Origin: UBA8522 sp049287565
GTDB lineage: Bacteria; Acidobacteriota; Aminicenantia; Aminicenantales; UBA8522
Reading direction: 5' to 3'
Assembly: GCA_049287565.1 (NCBI GenBank)
Contig: JBAQGA010000211.1
Span: 1-40,898 of the forward strand
DNA length: 40,898 bases
Shown piece after piece: positions 27,101 to 33,507 of this stretch. Positions within the stretch are counted from its first letter, which is position 1. Every line of letters starts with the position of its first letter. Under the pieces are notes generated by a model that saw nothing but the letters and a program-made list of their open reading frames with translations, was not told where the DNA came from and did no database searches. A program made the position numbers and the translations under genes.

Positions 27101-29362
27101 TCGCTCATCCTGAACCAGATCGTCCAAGAACTCATAATCCACGCCCGTAATCCCCAACGTCTCAAGCGAGGCACGCTGCCTGCTGTAGCGCGTGAATTCA
27201 TTCGCCGCTTCATACTTTAGGGCGAACAGCCAGTTATCCCGCTCCATCCGGGTCGGCCTCTTCGGGATGATTCCCATCGCGCGATAAGAATCGAATAACC
27301 GTTCTGGAAGCTCCTGCAAGAAAACCCCGCCGTCCCTCTCTTTTTGTACTTCCCGGGCGATGATATGGCGCAGGGCGTAAGTCCGGTGCTTGTCGGCCGT
27401 ATAGCCGGCCTGATGAGCCGTATCCTGACGATTATCGGCGAAAACGAGCAATTTGCGATCATCTCCTTCGAGCCCATCGAGGTGATGAGTGGTTAAAATG
27501 GCCACGGTGGAAGCGGTCCCGGTCCGAAGAGGAGTGACGATATCCCCCCTAGTATAGGTATCCCCGCAAGCTGGGCAGGTGTTGAGCTTCCCGCGGCGCA
27601 TGAACATGAGAATCGCCGGACGATTGCACGCAGGGCAAATCTCAGCCTCCTTGAGGATTCGGCCGCATCCGATGCAGAAACCGACGCGCTCGAGCTTGGC
27701 TTCTATCTCGGCCCGACGGTTCCCGCGGCGCTGCCTTTGAGCCTGCGCCGCCGGCTCTCCCGCCTCCTCCGTCTCTTCTTCGCCTTCGGCGTCCGGCTTA
27801 TCGGGGAGCTCCCGGATCTCATGAGTCAGGAATGCCGTGTTCTCGTCGCTGAAGAAATCCGCCGTCCCGACAGGCAGGTCGTCTCCCGGCCGCTCGAAGC
27901 GCACCTTCACGAAATCCTGCCCGCAGGTCCGGCAAAGGGCGGCCGGCCTGGCGACCGAGCCGCAGCGCCCGCAGACCGTCCCTCCTTGTGGCACCAATGT
28001 CCGGCAATCGGGGTTCGCGCAGAGCGAGACATCATAGATTCCGTGGAAGAAGGTATGGAGCTTAGGCCGAAGCCGAGGCGGATGTTCATCGTCTCCGATG
28101 CTTCCGACGAGAAGGTAGGCTTCGATTTCGCGGCGGATGTCGTCGAGTGGACCACCGGAGCGTTCCTCAATGCTGTCTTGAATGGACTCGGCGGTCCGGT
28201 CAAGAGTCGCCGGTTCGGAGAGAATTTCTTCGATTTGACGGACGATCCTATTCCCGGCGAGGACCTCCGAGATGCGCTCGGAGAGGGGTCCTGAGCGCGC
28301 ACATGTTTTGCCTGTCAGACGCTCGGCGAGAGAAGCGACCGAGGAGTCGTCATCGACGTCGAGTCCATAGATTTCTTCTTCGGCCAGGCGGGGGCGAGGT
28401 GGCGTCCATTCCGCGATATCAGGTTCTCCCTCGACATAGGATTCCTTGATGATATCTTCAGCTCTGACCGCCTCCCCAAAAAGAGTCGAGGCGAAAGCGG
28501 CGAGCGCCTGTTCTCCTTCTGCCTTTGCGGCGACGGTCGCCGATGTTCCGATAACAGTCAAATCGCCAGGCCCAAGACCGGCATGCGCTTTCAGGCGGCG
28601 GATCAGACAGGCAATCTCGGTGGCTAACGCCCCTCGATAGCTGTGAACCTCGTCCAGAACAAGGTAGCGCAGGGATGGGGTGAACAATGCCCTGTCATCC
28701 TTCCGGATGAGCAGGAACTCAAGCTGCTTGTAGTTGGTCAGCAGAATATCCGGAGGATTTCCTCGGATCGCCATCCTCGTGGTCCGTTCAGTCTGAGCAG
28801 GCGGCTCGCGCAGACTCTGCGCCGCCGCGTCACTATCGCCGGTGTACAAGCCATAAGAGATATCGAGCCGCGTATCCCTGAGGAGCCGCCTCATCCTCTC
28901 GAGTTGGTCGTTGGCCAGCGCGTTCATGGGGTACAGGAGGATCGACTGGACTCCCCTCAAGCCGTCCCGCTTCCGCCGAATGATGCCGTCGATGATCGGT
29001 AAAAGGAAGGCCTCGGTCTTACCGGATCCTGTTCCCGTCGTTACGACGAACGATCTTTCTTCTCGTCCTGCCGCCAGCGCTTGTTCCTGATGGATAAATA
29101 GCCGCCCATCGCCAAAAGGCCATCGAGCTTTAAGAGCCTCAGGATCCAGCCGTCCGGCATCGGCCAATTCCTTGAGTGAATGACCGAGCGCGAAATCGCG
29201 GGCCAGCGTTACGTACGGCCCTCTAACTATGACATCGGTTCGCGCCAGGTGGTCTTCGAACTGCTTCCTCAGATGATCGTCCAGAAACCGATAGGAAGTT
29301 TTCAGGAACCTCCGATACTCTCCAACAAGGTTATGAACGGCCTGAGGTATATTGACGCTCAT
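24116..29362 (-). CDS. DEAD-family helicase with DUF1998-type region and C-terminal Vsr-like nuclease
   Basis: A 1748-residue protein. N-terminal helicase: HQEQAL (91-96), TGTGSGKT (109-116), DEVH (237-240), TSAT (273-276). Zinc-ribbon clusters (CANPDCRTL/CGRCGS/CRTCGQ and CIGCGRIL/CPAC) lie between the two lobes, and the second lobe has CTPTLELGVDIG and QRVGRAGRR. A DUF1998/MZB-like region near the C-terminus (SCRKACYLGLKRYGNQRWHPF) is followed by a PD-(D/E)XK, Vsr-like domain (VPDFSW, KLAVYCDG, SRGWVVLTYWGRTIL). Related helicases occur in defence islands and in DNA repair (MrfA). The likely activity is translocation on DNA with cleavage. Start 29362 was chosen because CAGGGGG lies eight bases upstream; the upstream ATG at 29389 lacks one. 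It follows PIN and ImmA/IrrE genes on the same strand and has its own promoter-like sequence. Confidence 0.87.
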   Translation of the reverse strand: MSVNIPQAVHNLVGEYRRFLKTSYRFLDDHLRKQFEDHLARTDVIVRGPYVTLARDFALGHSLKELADAGRLDPEALKARWPFGDGRLFIHQEQALAAGREERSFVVTTGTGSGKTEAFLLPIIDGIIRRKRDGLRGVQSILLYPMNALANDQLERMRRLLRDTRLDISYGLYTGDSDAAAQSLREPPAQTERTTRMAIRGNPPDILLTNYKQLEFLLIRKDDRALFTPSLRYLVLDEVHSYRGALATEIACLIRRLKAHAGLGPGDLTVIGTSATVAAKAEGEQALAAFASTLFGEAVRAEDIIKESYVEGEPDIAEWTPPRPRLAEEEIYGLDVDDDSSVASLAERLTGKTCARSGPLSERISEVLAGNRIVRQIEEILSEPATLDRTAESIQDSIEERSGGPLDDIRREIEAYLLVGSIGDDEHPPRLRPKLHTFFHGIYDVSLCANPDCRTLVPQGGTVCGRCGSVARPAALCRTCGQDFVKVRFERPGDDLPVGTADFFSDENTAFLTHEIRELPDKPDAEGEEETEEAGEPAAQAQRQRRGNRRAEIEAKLERVGFCIGCGRILKEAEICPACNRPAILMFMRRGKLNTCPACGDTYTRGDIVTPLRTGTASTVAILTTHHLDGLEGDDRKLLVFADNRQDTAHQAGYTADKHRTYALRHIIAREVQKERDGGVFLQELPERLFDSYRAMGIIPKRPTRMERDNWLFALKYEAANEFTRYSRQRASLETLGITGVDYEFLDDLVQDERFVRAAQAARIDVDTARSLVRAILDVMRKNRAVAYDFFQEYIDPGRKRRYREIEAEPFNVRIAERDRHPKAFALDRPEHIRRAQRLMGFIQENPRAGQLTAPQKIVARVVGSRETSELFLRNVIPLLEELGILVQVPEFPIPAKERTSGLHPMQIAPRVIRLYAPEEGFRCNACQTWRPYNLPTCPTPKCSTGRPIPAVCDEENYYVKSYLERTPQRLAVAEHSAQISGEDRAKRETDFKEGKLDVLVCTPTLELGVDIGPLLTVVLRNAPPTPANYTQRVGRAGRRLRIGFSSTFCAGGAHDRHAFERPEWLVAGRFDPPALRLDNPKIVCRHLRSFILERLESQLPGRMGDLLDDLRNPTRWKTELLEGFYQEIEQRHDDLINETANLLAHDRLAGRTVRYEESDAAALVGGLKDELTSVFESWWQRVNQLDREFREYSTIGSPRQDDKKAAARKRAYFEITQDPERAYTLNYLSTKGILPAYQFPVDTFSLDPGVVDTPTLFRASAIAIEEFAPGNYVYANGHKLKSIRVLFPGGPGAPAASAGRTDAEASGRLQAFHFCEQCDEVVEAGRNRCQRCQAPLPAATNVVFVDAFEAEENLKISSDEESRQKESQERRETLLAETAEKSLLFSYQLTPVEHLHLAEILITNWGRLESKTGTGSRFWLCPECGRHMPHNPSDPKKRKLVEDWHAYHARFCAGEIAPLVLAYKFETDCLILNVPSRADAHRIGRSFFSPTLVTLAEALQAGAQNLLELEAGEISAFVRKSPADAISEQIVFYETVPGGAGYLEELAARLPEVAKAAMERLFGHSCRKACYLGLKRYGNQRWHPFFDKDAVRDLLVILSEQERVKPQESRIGAGFEKINEMLQKRLAGTDDSVRRYPKGEIEEPLRKALERIEGLPPGEQDFEIEDEQSRLVTVPDFSWPDVKLAVYCDGFAIHGNRETLESDAQKRNFLQSRGWVVLTYWGRTILKSADACANQIRDVYFHAIKFG

Positions 29363-29376
29363 GTATTGTTCCCCCT

Positions 29377-29438
29377 GATAAATGCTCATGCATCATTCTG
29401 TGCATTTATCTTGTAACACTTATATTATTTGTTTTCAA
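29377..29438 (-). promoter_or_regulatory. Promoter and dyad before the helicase-nuclease gene
   Basis: On the minus strand TTGAAA (29438-29433), a 17-base spacer and TACAAG (29415-29410) form a moderate sigma-70 promoter. A perfect nine-base inverted repeat, GATAAATGC (29377-29385) and GCATTTATC (29402-29410), spans the expected transcript start and ends just before the ribosome site. It could be an operator or a leader hairpin controlling this gene. Confidence 0.45.
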
Positions 29439-29493
29439 CGATAAAGAAGGAGCGGTCTATCAAAAAACGAACTATTGATGTTCCAAGTCGTCA

Positions 29494-30045
29494 TCATTTT
29501 TCGGATATCGCCTCTCGCGTCCGGTCAAGGACTCTCTGGAGATGTTGAATATCATCCCAGTCTCTTAAGGTGTACGCAGTCTTTTTGAGTTTTTCCACTT
29601 CGGCTTTTAGAGCGGAGAGGCCCAATTTCTGACGCTTGATAGCCACGGCCAGAACCGTGTGCGTTCTGACCAATCTCTTTTCTCCGATGTGAGCCCGGAC
29701 TTCCCTCATGAATGCGCGTTGCGTTTCGTCGGAGAGAAAAAGGCACCGGTTGATTGATGCATAGGCAAGGCTGGCAGCTTCTCCCAGGTCGAGAACCGTC
29801 TGAAGTTTGGCGAACAATTCCAATTCATTAAGAGTGCTTATGGAGACTTTGGAGATCAGCCCTCTTCTAATTGCCTCTTGGAGGATTCCGGCTTGCTCAG
29901 GCCGGCGGATCTCATTTACGACTTCATCAATTATCAGGAATTGATATTCGGCTAGCTGTGCGACTGAAATAAGAGCGCCGAGTTTGATGAGATCGATCAG
30001 CGAATTGGCGTCAACAATTAATGCTACTGACTTTCCTTCGCTCAC
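29494..30045 (-). CDS. PIN-domain protein, probable RNase partner of an ImmA/IrrE protein
   Basis: A 183-residue PIN-fold protein with the acidic residues expected of a metal-dependent RNase: D12 in LIVDANSLIDL, E41/E45 in IIDEVVNEI, E89 in LDLGEAASLAYA and D106 in LFLSDETQR. The C-terminal 50 residues are helical and charged (LKAEVEKLKKTAYTLRDWDDIQ). It starts with GTG, 14 bases after the stop of the XRE-ImmA/IrrE gene. This two-gene order (regulatory metallopeptidase then PIN-like protein) is a known toxin-antitoxin-like arrangement, as with DUF4411 toxins. The catalytic role is inferred. Confidence 0.72.
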   Translation of the reverse strand: MSEGKSVALIVDANSLIDLIKLGALISVAQLAEYQFLIIDEVVNEIRRPEQAGILQEAIRRGLISKVSISTLNELELFAKLQTVLDLGEAASLAYASINRCLFLSDETQRAFMREVRAHIGEKRLVRTHTVLAVAIKRQKLGLSALKAEVEKLKKTAYTLRDWDDIQHLQRVLDRTREAISEK

Positions 30046-30059
30046 AACGCAGCCCTATC

Positions 30060-31298
30060 TTATTCCCTGCCTCTGTGTGCTTGCGGAATCTCATAAATTT
30101 CTTCATCGGACAGCCCTGCCAAGCGCAACAGCTCGATCAGCTTATTTCTGCTGATAAAATCATCTTCCGCTGCTTCCATAGCTAGAGAGAATAGACGCTG
30201 TTCAGCGTTATGGAGGGACGGTTGTCGGGGTGTCGATATGGGCTGCTCGGGAAGATAAAGGAGTTTTATTACCATTTTCCCAAGTCGCTCTTTTTGTTTG
30301 TTCAAGAAAGCCTTTTGTCTCTCAGCATTGATCAGGTTAAGGTTACGAAGCCTCCAAATCGTAGATTCAAGGCTCACACTATAGGTTTTGGCCATGATCA
30401 CGGCATCGATAAAATCAATTTCGCGCACCTGTTCTTTGCGACGCGCTTCGTAGTCAACAAGCTCCTCGCGTACCATTTGCGGAGCTGGGATCCTCGAGGG
30501 AATGGCCTTGCCTCGACTGGATAAAAAGTTCTTGACTCCTTCTTCAGGCATCAAGAAACAGGCGGCGAAGACATCGGCGCGGACTTCCCGATAATCTTTC
30601 GCATTCTCAACGCGAGTGACTACCCCGGGGATGTCCTCCATATCACAGATGGCGTGACAATATTCGTGCACAAGAGAATACCGCTGTCGTACCCAAGCAT
30701 CGCCTGTGTTCACAGCGCAGACGATTGCCGGACCAGAGCGGAACGTGAAACCGTAAATCCCCGGCGGCAGATCGATGCCCAAAACCAATATCCCCTGGGT
30801 GTTGAGGATAGCAGAAGGATTGTCGATCGGGGCAGTCCCGAGTTTCAGCCGGCTCCGTTCCTGGACTGCGATTTCTTGCCCCTGAACGATCGCTTCCCAT
30901 TTCGTTCGAACTCCTTGGGTACACCTCACAGACAGGAGGGAAGTTGCGCGGGTATGACCCAATTTCTTTTCAAGCTCCAGAATTGCATTTACTATCTCTA
31001 TTCCCCGGCCCATTTCCTTCTGGATGGCGGGGTCCTTCCGTGCCTCTGGGATGGTTCTCCAGATGAATGCGATTCCATCCCTCGCGAAAGCGTCCTCGAA
31101 AAAACTCTGTAACGGTCGCCCGTATAGTCGGGAAAGTGCAGCTAGCTCGATGCTCGAGACTTTCCGCTTTCCTGCCTCGATCTGGGCGATTGCCGGACGC
31201 ACCAAACCCAGGGCTTTGGCAACGTCCTCCTGAGTAAACCCCGCCCTTTCCCTGGCCTCGCGCAGCCTTTTTGCTAATTCTTCCTGAGCTATGGTCAT
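30060..31298 (-). CDS. XRE-family regulator with ImmA/IrrE metallopeptidase domain
   Basis: A 412-residue two-domain protein. The N-terminal helix-turn-helix (RLREARERAGFTQEDVAKAL, LVRPAIAQIEAGKRKVSSIEL) covers about 8-62. The ImmA/IrrE domain contains the zinc motif HEYCH (211-215) and the downstream glutamate helix EVRADVFAACFLMP (E238). The C-terminal 150 residues are helical (KTYSVSLESTIWRLRNLNLI). The family acts by cleaving repressors or antitoxins on a stress or phage signal. AAGGAGAG lies eight bases before the ATG. It is the first gene of the minus-strand cassette with the PIN protein, and a nested dyad at 31345-31382 is a possible autoregulatory site. Confidence 0.85.
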   Translation of the reverse strand: MTIAQEELAKRLREARERAGFTQEDVAKALGLVRPAIAQIEAGKRKVSSIELAALSRLYGRPLQSFFEDAFARDGIAFIWRTIPEARKDPAIQKEMGRGIEIVNAILELEKKLGHTRATSLLSVRCTQGVRTKWEAIVQGQEIAVQERSRLKLGTAPIDNPSAILNTQGILVLGIDLPPGIYGFTFRSGPAIVCAVNTGDAWVRQRYSLVHEYCHAICDMEDIPGVVTRVENAKDYREVRADVFAACFLMPEEGVKNFLSSRGKAIPSRIPAPQMVREELVDYEARRKEQVREIDFIDAVIMAKTYSVSLESTIWRLRNLNLINAERQKAFLNKQKERLGKMVIKLLYLPEQPISTPRQPSLHNAEQRLFSLAMEAAEDDFISRNKLIELLRLAGLSDEEIYEIPQAHRGRE

Positions 31299-31344
31299 TG
31301 TGGGGTCTCTCCTTTCCAGATCAACAAGATATATAAAATTTAGC

Positions 31345-31382
31345 GCATCGGGACCACTCGTGTCCCATTGACAATCCGATGC
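31345..31382. promoter_or_regulatory. Nested dyad upstream of the XRE-ImmA/IrrE gene
   Basis: GCATCGG (31345-31351) and CCGATGC (31376-31382) flank a shorter dyad, GGGAC (31350-31354) and GTCCC (31362-31366). The position, 47 bases before the XRE start and 8 bases after the stop of the next gene upstream, allows either an operator for the XRE protein or a transcript-end hairpin of that gene. No T-run supports the second. Confidence 0.4.
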
Positions 31383-31389
31383 AAGAAAC

Positions 31390-31692
31390 CTATGGATTTG
31401 TATTAGGTCCTTTCAGGTAAGCGTATACATAGACGGCGGATTGATCTCCGCCGCCTCGGCCTCCGTCACATCCGAGGTTTAGGAGTGCTTGCTCAACATC
31501 CCGAGCATCCGCATTGCTGTAGCACTGCCTGGCAATATACCAGTACTCTTTTTTTGGCACTTGGTGGGCGTTGAAGAGGCGGTCTTCCCAATCCGACGTA
31601 ATTCCCACGTACCATTGTCGGTAGAGCCCTCCTTGCTTTTTTGTATGGAATACGATTTCTTCGTATACGTTCTGAGCAGGCTGGGGATTCAT
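31390..31692 (-). CDS. Small GIY-YIG-like protein
   Basis: A 100-residue protein resembling a widespread accessory-region family related to GIY-YIG nucleases: GLYRQWYVGITSDWEDRLFNAHQV near residues 21-44, NADARDVEQALLNLG, then GGRGGGDQSAVYVYAYL at the end. The order YVGIT, Arg, His, acidic ARxVE matches the GIY-YIG core in compact form, although the first GIY strand is not clear. Start 31692 has AAAGGA eight bases upstream; an upstream ATG at 31716 lies inside the -10 box. A good promoter (31744-31716) sits directly before it. Nuclease activity is inferred. Confidence 0.6.
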   Translation of the reverse strand: MNPQPAQNVYEEIVFHTKKQGGLYRQWYVGITSDWEDRLFNAHQVPKKEYWYIARQCYSNADARDVEQALLNLGCDGGRGGGDQSAVYVYAYLKGPNTNP

Positions 31693-31715
31693 ACTCGCTT
31701 CCTTTACCATCCACA

Positions 31716-31744
31716 ATTCTAGAAAATAATACCATAAATGTCAA
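31716..31744 (-). promoter_or_regulatory. Sigma-70 promoter of the GIY-YIG-like gene
   Basis: On the minus strand TTGACA (31744-31739), a 17-base spacer and TAGAAT (31721-31716) match the consensus in 11 of 12 positions. The expected transcript starts about 17 bases before the start codon. Confidence 0.65.
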
Positions 31745-31801
31745 ATATAGGTATATAATGTAACATAATAATACTTTAATCCGAATTAATTGAAGACCCT
31801 C

Positions 31802-31843
31802 AAGGCAATTCTTTAACGGATATGAATTCAATAAAATTGCCTT
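31802..31843. repeat. Inverted repeat in the divergent promoter region
   Basis: A perfect nine-base inverted repeat (AAGGCAATT 31802-31810, AATTGCCTT 31835-31843) with a 24-base spacer ends seven bases before the -35 box of the plus-strand promoter at 31851. It could bind a dimeric regulator of the divergent genes. Confidence 0.4.
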
Positions 31844-31850
31844 CTCAATA

Positions 31851-31879
31851 TTGACATTAGCCAATATCTAGCGTATAAT
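31851..31879 (+). promoter_or_regulatory. Consensus sigma-70 promoter of the retron-like locus
   Basis: TTGACA (31851-31856), exactly 17 bases, then TATAAT (31874-31879): a perfect match to both hexamers and the spacing. Transcription should start near 31886, leaving about 355 untranslated bases before the first start codon at 32243. Confidence 0.85.
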
Positions 31880-31885
31880 AATTTT

Positions 31886-32142
31886 ATAAATACAGCATAT
31901 TGTACTCAATGGGCAGCAGGTTGTTGCCCTTAGGTTCTCTGAAAAAAGCTAGCTCGACTGGCGTTATCCGCCTTTCTTTCTCCAATCGGAACCCCCGATT
32001 GCAAAAATCGATTTGTCAATGCGGCCTTCTGCGAGAATAGCTTCATTCTTTGACGTACGGCTTCCAAAACGCAGGATAAGCTCGATTCAGACAATTCGTC
32101 ACTTTGGCTTTCTTTAGCCTAAGTGCTGCAGAATGCTATTTA
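31886..32142 (+). ncRNA. Putative retron msr-msd-like non-coding RNA
   Basis: No ORF is visible between the consensus promoter and 32243. The 5' end TAAAT-AC-AGCAT (31887-31898) can pair with ATGCTATTTA (32133-32142), ten pairs with a two-base bulge, like the a1/a2 stem of retron RNA; an AGC in the first arm is a candidate branch site. Between them lie hairpins: 31911-31918/31922-31929 (eight pairs, three-base loop), 31960-31963/31969-31972, 31983-31989/31995-32001 (seven pairs), and a long imperfect stem 32009-32017/32090-32098 enclosing 32035-32043/32078-32088, suited to be an msd. The boundaries are inferred by hand and the 3' end is uncertain. The retron-type RT downstream supports the call. 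Confidence 0.5.
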
Positions 32143-32188
32143 GCTCTGAGATTTACACAGAGAAGATATCGCGGCTTTGCTCAACTCA

Positions 32189-32210
32189 TTATCAATAGAA
32201 ATATTGATAA
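32189..32210 (+). repeat. Nine-base-pair hairpin with GAAA tetraloop
   Basis: TTATCAATA (32189-32197) and TATTGATAA (32202-32210) form a perfect stem closed by the stable tetraloop GAAA. It lies 20 bases before the ribosome site of the ORF at 32243, between the putative ncRNA and the coding part, and may separate or stabilise the two transcript segments. Confidence 0.55.
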
Positions 32211-32242
32211 CGGGCAAATCCATTAAGAAAGGAGGTAATAAC

Positions 32243-32701
32243 ATGTCAAGGATCAAATACCCTTCCAGTCGGGCTAAGATGCTTCGGCTTCAGCGCACGA
32301 TTGAAGTAATTCAATTAGTACGTGAAGAACGAAGCAAAAAAGCCCGCGGAGATTTCCTCTTGCACCAAGCTCAAGTTTCGCTAAGTTCCCGCGACACAGA
32401 CACAGCGAAGGCTTGCCTTGAGAAGTTCCTAGACATAGCTGCTCCAGATGTAACTGCCGAACACCATGCCTGCATTAGCGTTCTATTGTCCAAGCTCCTC
32501 GATCACCGGAAATTTAGGATCTCCGGTACCATTCTTAACCTCGTTGATGTAGTCTTGACAATCTTGAAGCTTGTGGCTAGAAATCTCCTGAGTTGCAGTT
32601 TCCACGGACGTTTTTCCGGTTTACATAGACGTTGCTTAATCTCGAAAATATTAGCCTCTCCTCCCTATGCCATATTCTTGGACTATCTGATTTTGAGCTA
32701 A
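32243..32701 (+). CDS. Unknown protein between the ncRNA and the RT, with hydrophobic helix
   Basis: A 152-residue ORF with a very strong ribosome site (AAAGGAGGT, six bases before ATG 32243). Residues 1-92 are charged and helical (AKMLRLQRTIEVIQLVREERSKKARG); residues about 95-117 (TILNLVDVVLTILKLVARNLL) form a hydrophobic or amphipathic helix that could insert in a membrane; the last 35 residues are basic then hydrophobic. It overlaps the RT gene by 70 bases in another frame. No family is recognised. In retrons the accessory gene is usually a toxic effector, so a membrane-acting effector is a reasonable but unproven role. The C-terminal part may be spurious if the gene is damaged. Confidence 0.55.
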   Translation: MSRIKYPSSRAKMLRLQRTIEVIQLVREERSKKARGDFLLHQAQVSLSSRDTDTAKACLEKFLDIAAPDVTAEHHACISVLLSKLLDHRKFRISGTILNLVDVVLTILKLVARNLLSCSFHGRFSGLHRRCLISKILASPPYAIFLDYLILS

Positions 32702-33444
32702 GAAAGTTAATCAGGGCTGCCCCAAGGCTTTATTACTCAAAGCTAATTCAACAAAAGAATCAAAAAATAAGAAAACTTGAAATCCCTCATAGACGGTTAA
32801 AAAATTATCAAACCATAATCCTTCGTGAGGTCCTCTCTGGACTAAAGGATGATTCTCGCATTTTTGGAGGACCTGGAACTTCTACCAAAGATGCTATGCG
32901 ATTGCACACACATAAGCCTGTCCTTATTACAAGCGATATAAAAGACTTCTTTCCGTCCATAAAAGCTTTTCATGTAAGAAACGCTTTTAGGAAGCACGGC
33001 GCATCGGAGGAAATGGCGGACATTTTAACCAGGTTGGTGACTCACCATAATCGTCTTCCGCAAGGAGCTCCGACTAGCCCGGCAATTGGTCGATTAGTCC
33101 TTCAACCTATTGCAGAGGAGCTTGATAATATTTTGAAGAATATCCGCAAGTTTTCGTTGTCTATTTATGTCGATGACATAATACTCAGCGGCCCGATTGG
33201 AATTAAGGGCTTCCTATCTACAATTAGAAGAATGCTCTTACGCCATGGATTCAGGCTAAATGAAAAAACCAAAATCATGTATAGAAACGAAGAACAAGTT
33301 TGTTTGAATATTCGAGTGAACGATGGGATTGCTCCGCCTACTTTATATATTGAAAAAGTCAGGGAATTGGCTAATACAATCCCGAAATCTGATCCGGGGC
33401 TCAAAGGGAAAATGGCCTATATCGAATATCTCAAGAAGAAGTGA
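32632..33444 (+). CDS. Retron-type reverse transcriptase
   Basis: A 270-residue RT with domains 1-7 in order: RKLEIPHRRLKNYQ (47-60), a DAMRLH segment (87-92) where retrons have NAxxH, SDIKDFFPSI with catalytic D102, LPQGAPTSP (142-150), IYVDDIILSG with D181/D182, GFRLNEKTKI, and LNIRVNDG where retrons have VTG. The LPQGAPTSP and YVDD motifs exclude diversity-generating RTs. It lacks group II maturase domains and any fused effector. The start is TTG at 32632, directly after a stop and without a ribosome site, inside the preceding ORF; translation is probably coupled. The sequence is clearly more AT-rich than the core genes. The thumb ends soon after GKMAYIEYLKKK, shorter than most retron RTs. 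Confidence 0.85.
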   Translation: MLNLENISLSSLCHILGLSDFELRKLIRAAPRLYYSKLIQQKNQKIRKLEIPHRRLKNYQTIILREVLSGLKDDSRIFGGPGTSTKDAMRLHTHKPVLITSDIKDFFPSIKAFHVRNAFRKHGASEEMADILTRLVTHHNRLPQGAPTSPAIGRLVLQPIAEELDNILKNIRKFSLSIYVDDIILSGPIGIKGFLSTIRRMLLRHGFRLNEKTKIMYRNEEQVCLNIRVNDGIAPPTLYIEKVRELANTIPKSDPGLKGKMAYIEYLKKK

Positions 33445-33451
33445 TGGTATT

Positions 33452-33500
33452 GCCGACTATGGAGGCATATTTAAGAAAAATGAAACTTACTGTAGTCGGC
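33452..33500. repeat. Inverted repeat after the RT gene
   Basis: GCCGACTA (33452-33459) and TAGTCGGC (33493-33500) form a perfect eight-base inverted repeat with a 33-base spacer between the converging RT and ATPase genes. There is no T-run, so termination is uncertain. Confidence 0.35.
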
Positions 33501-33507
33501 CAAAGAA

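Noticed and set aside
32632..33444. Diversity-generating retroelement or group II intron
   Set aside because: The RT has LPQGAPTSP rather than the DGR-type SQ motif, no template/variable repeat pair was noticed nearby, and there are no maturase or intron-domain sequences.
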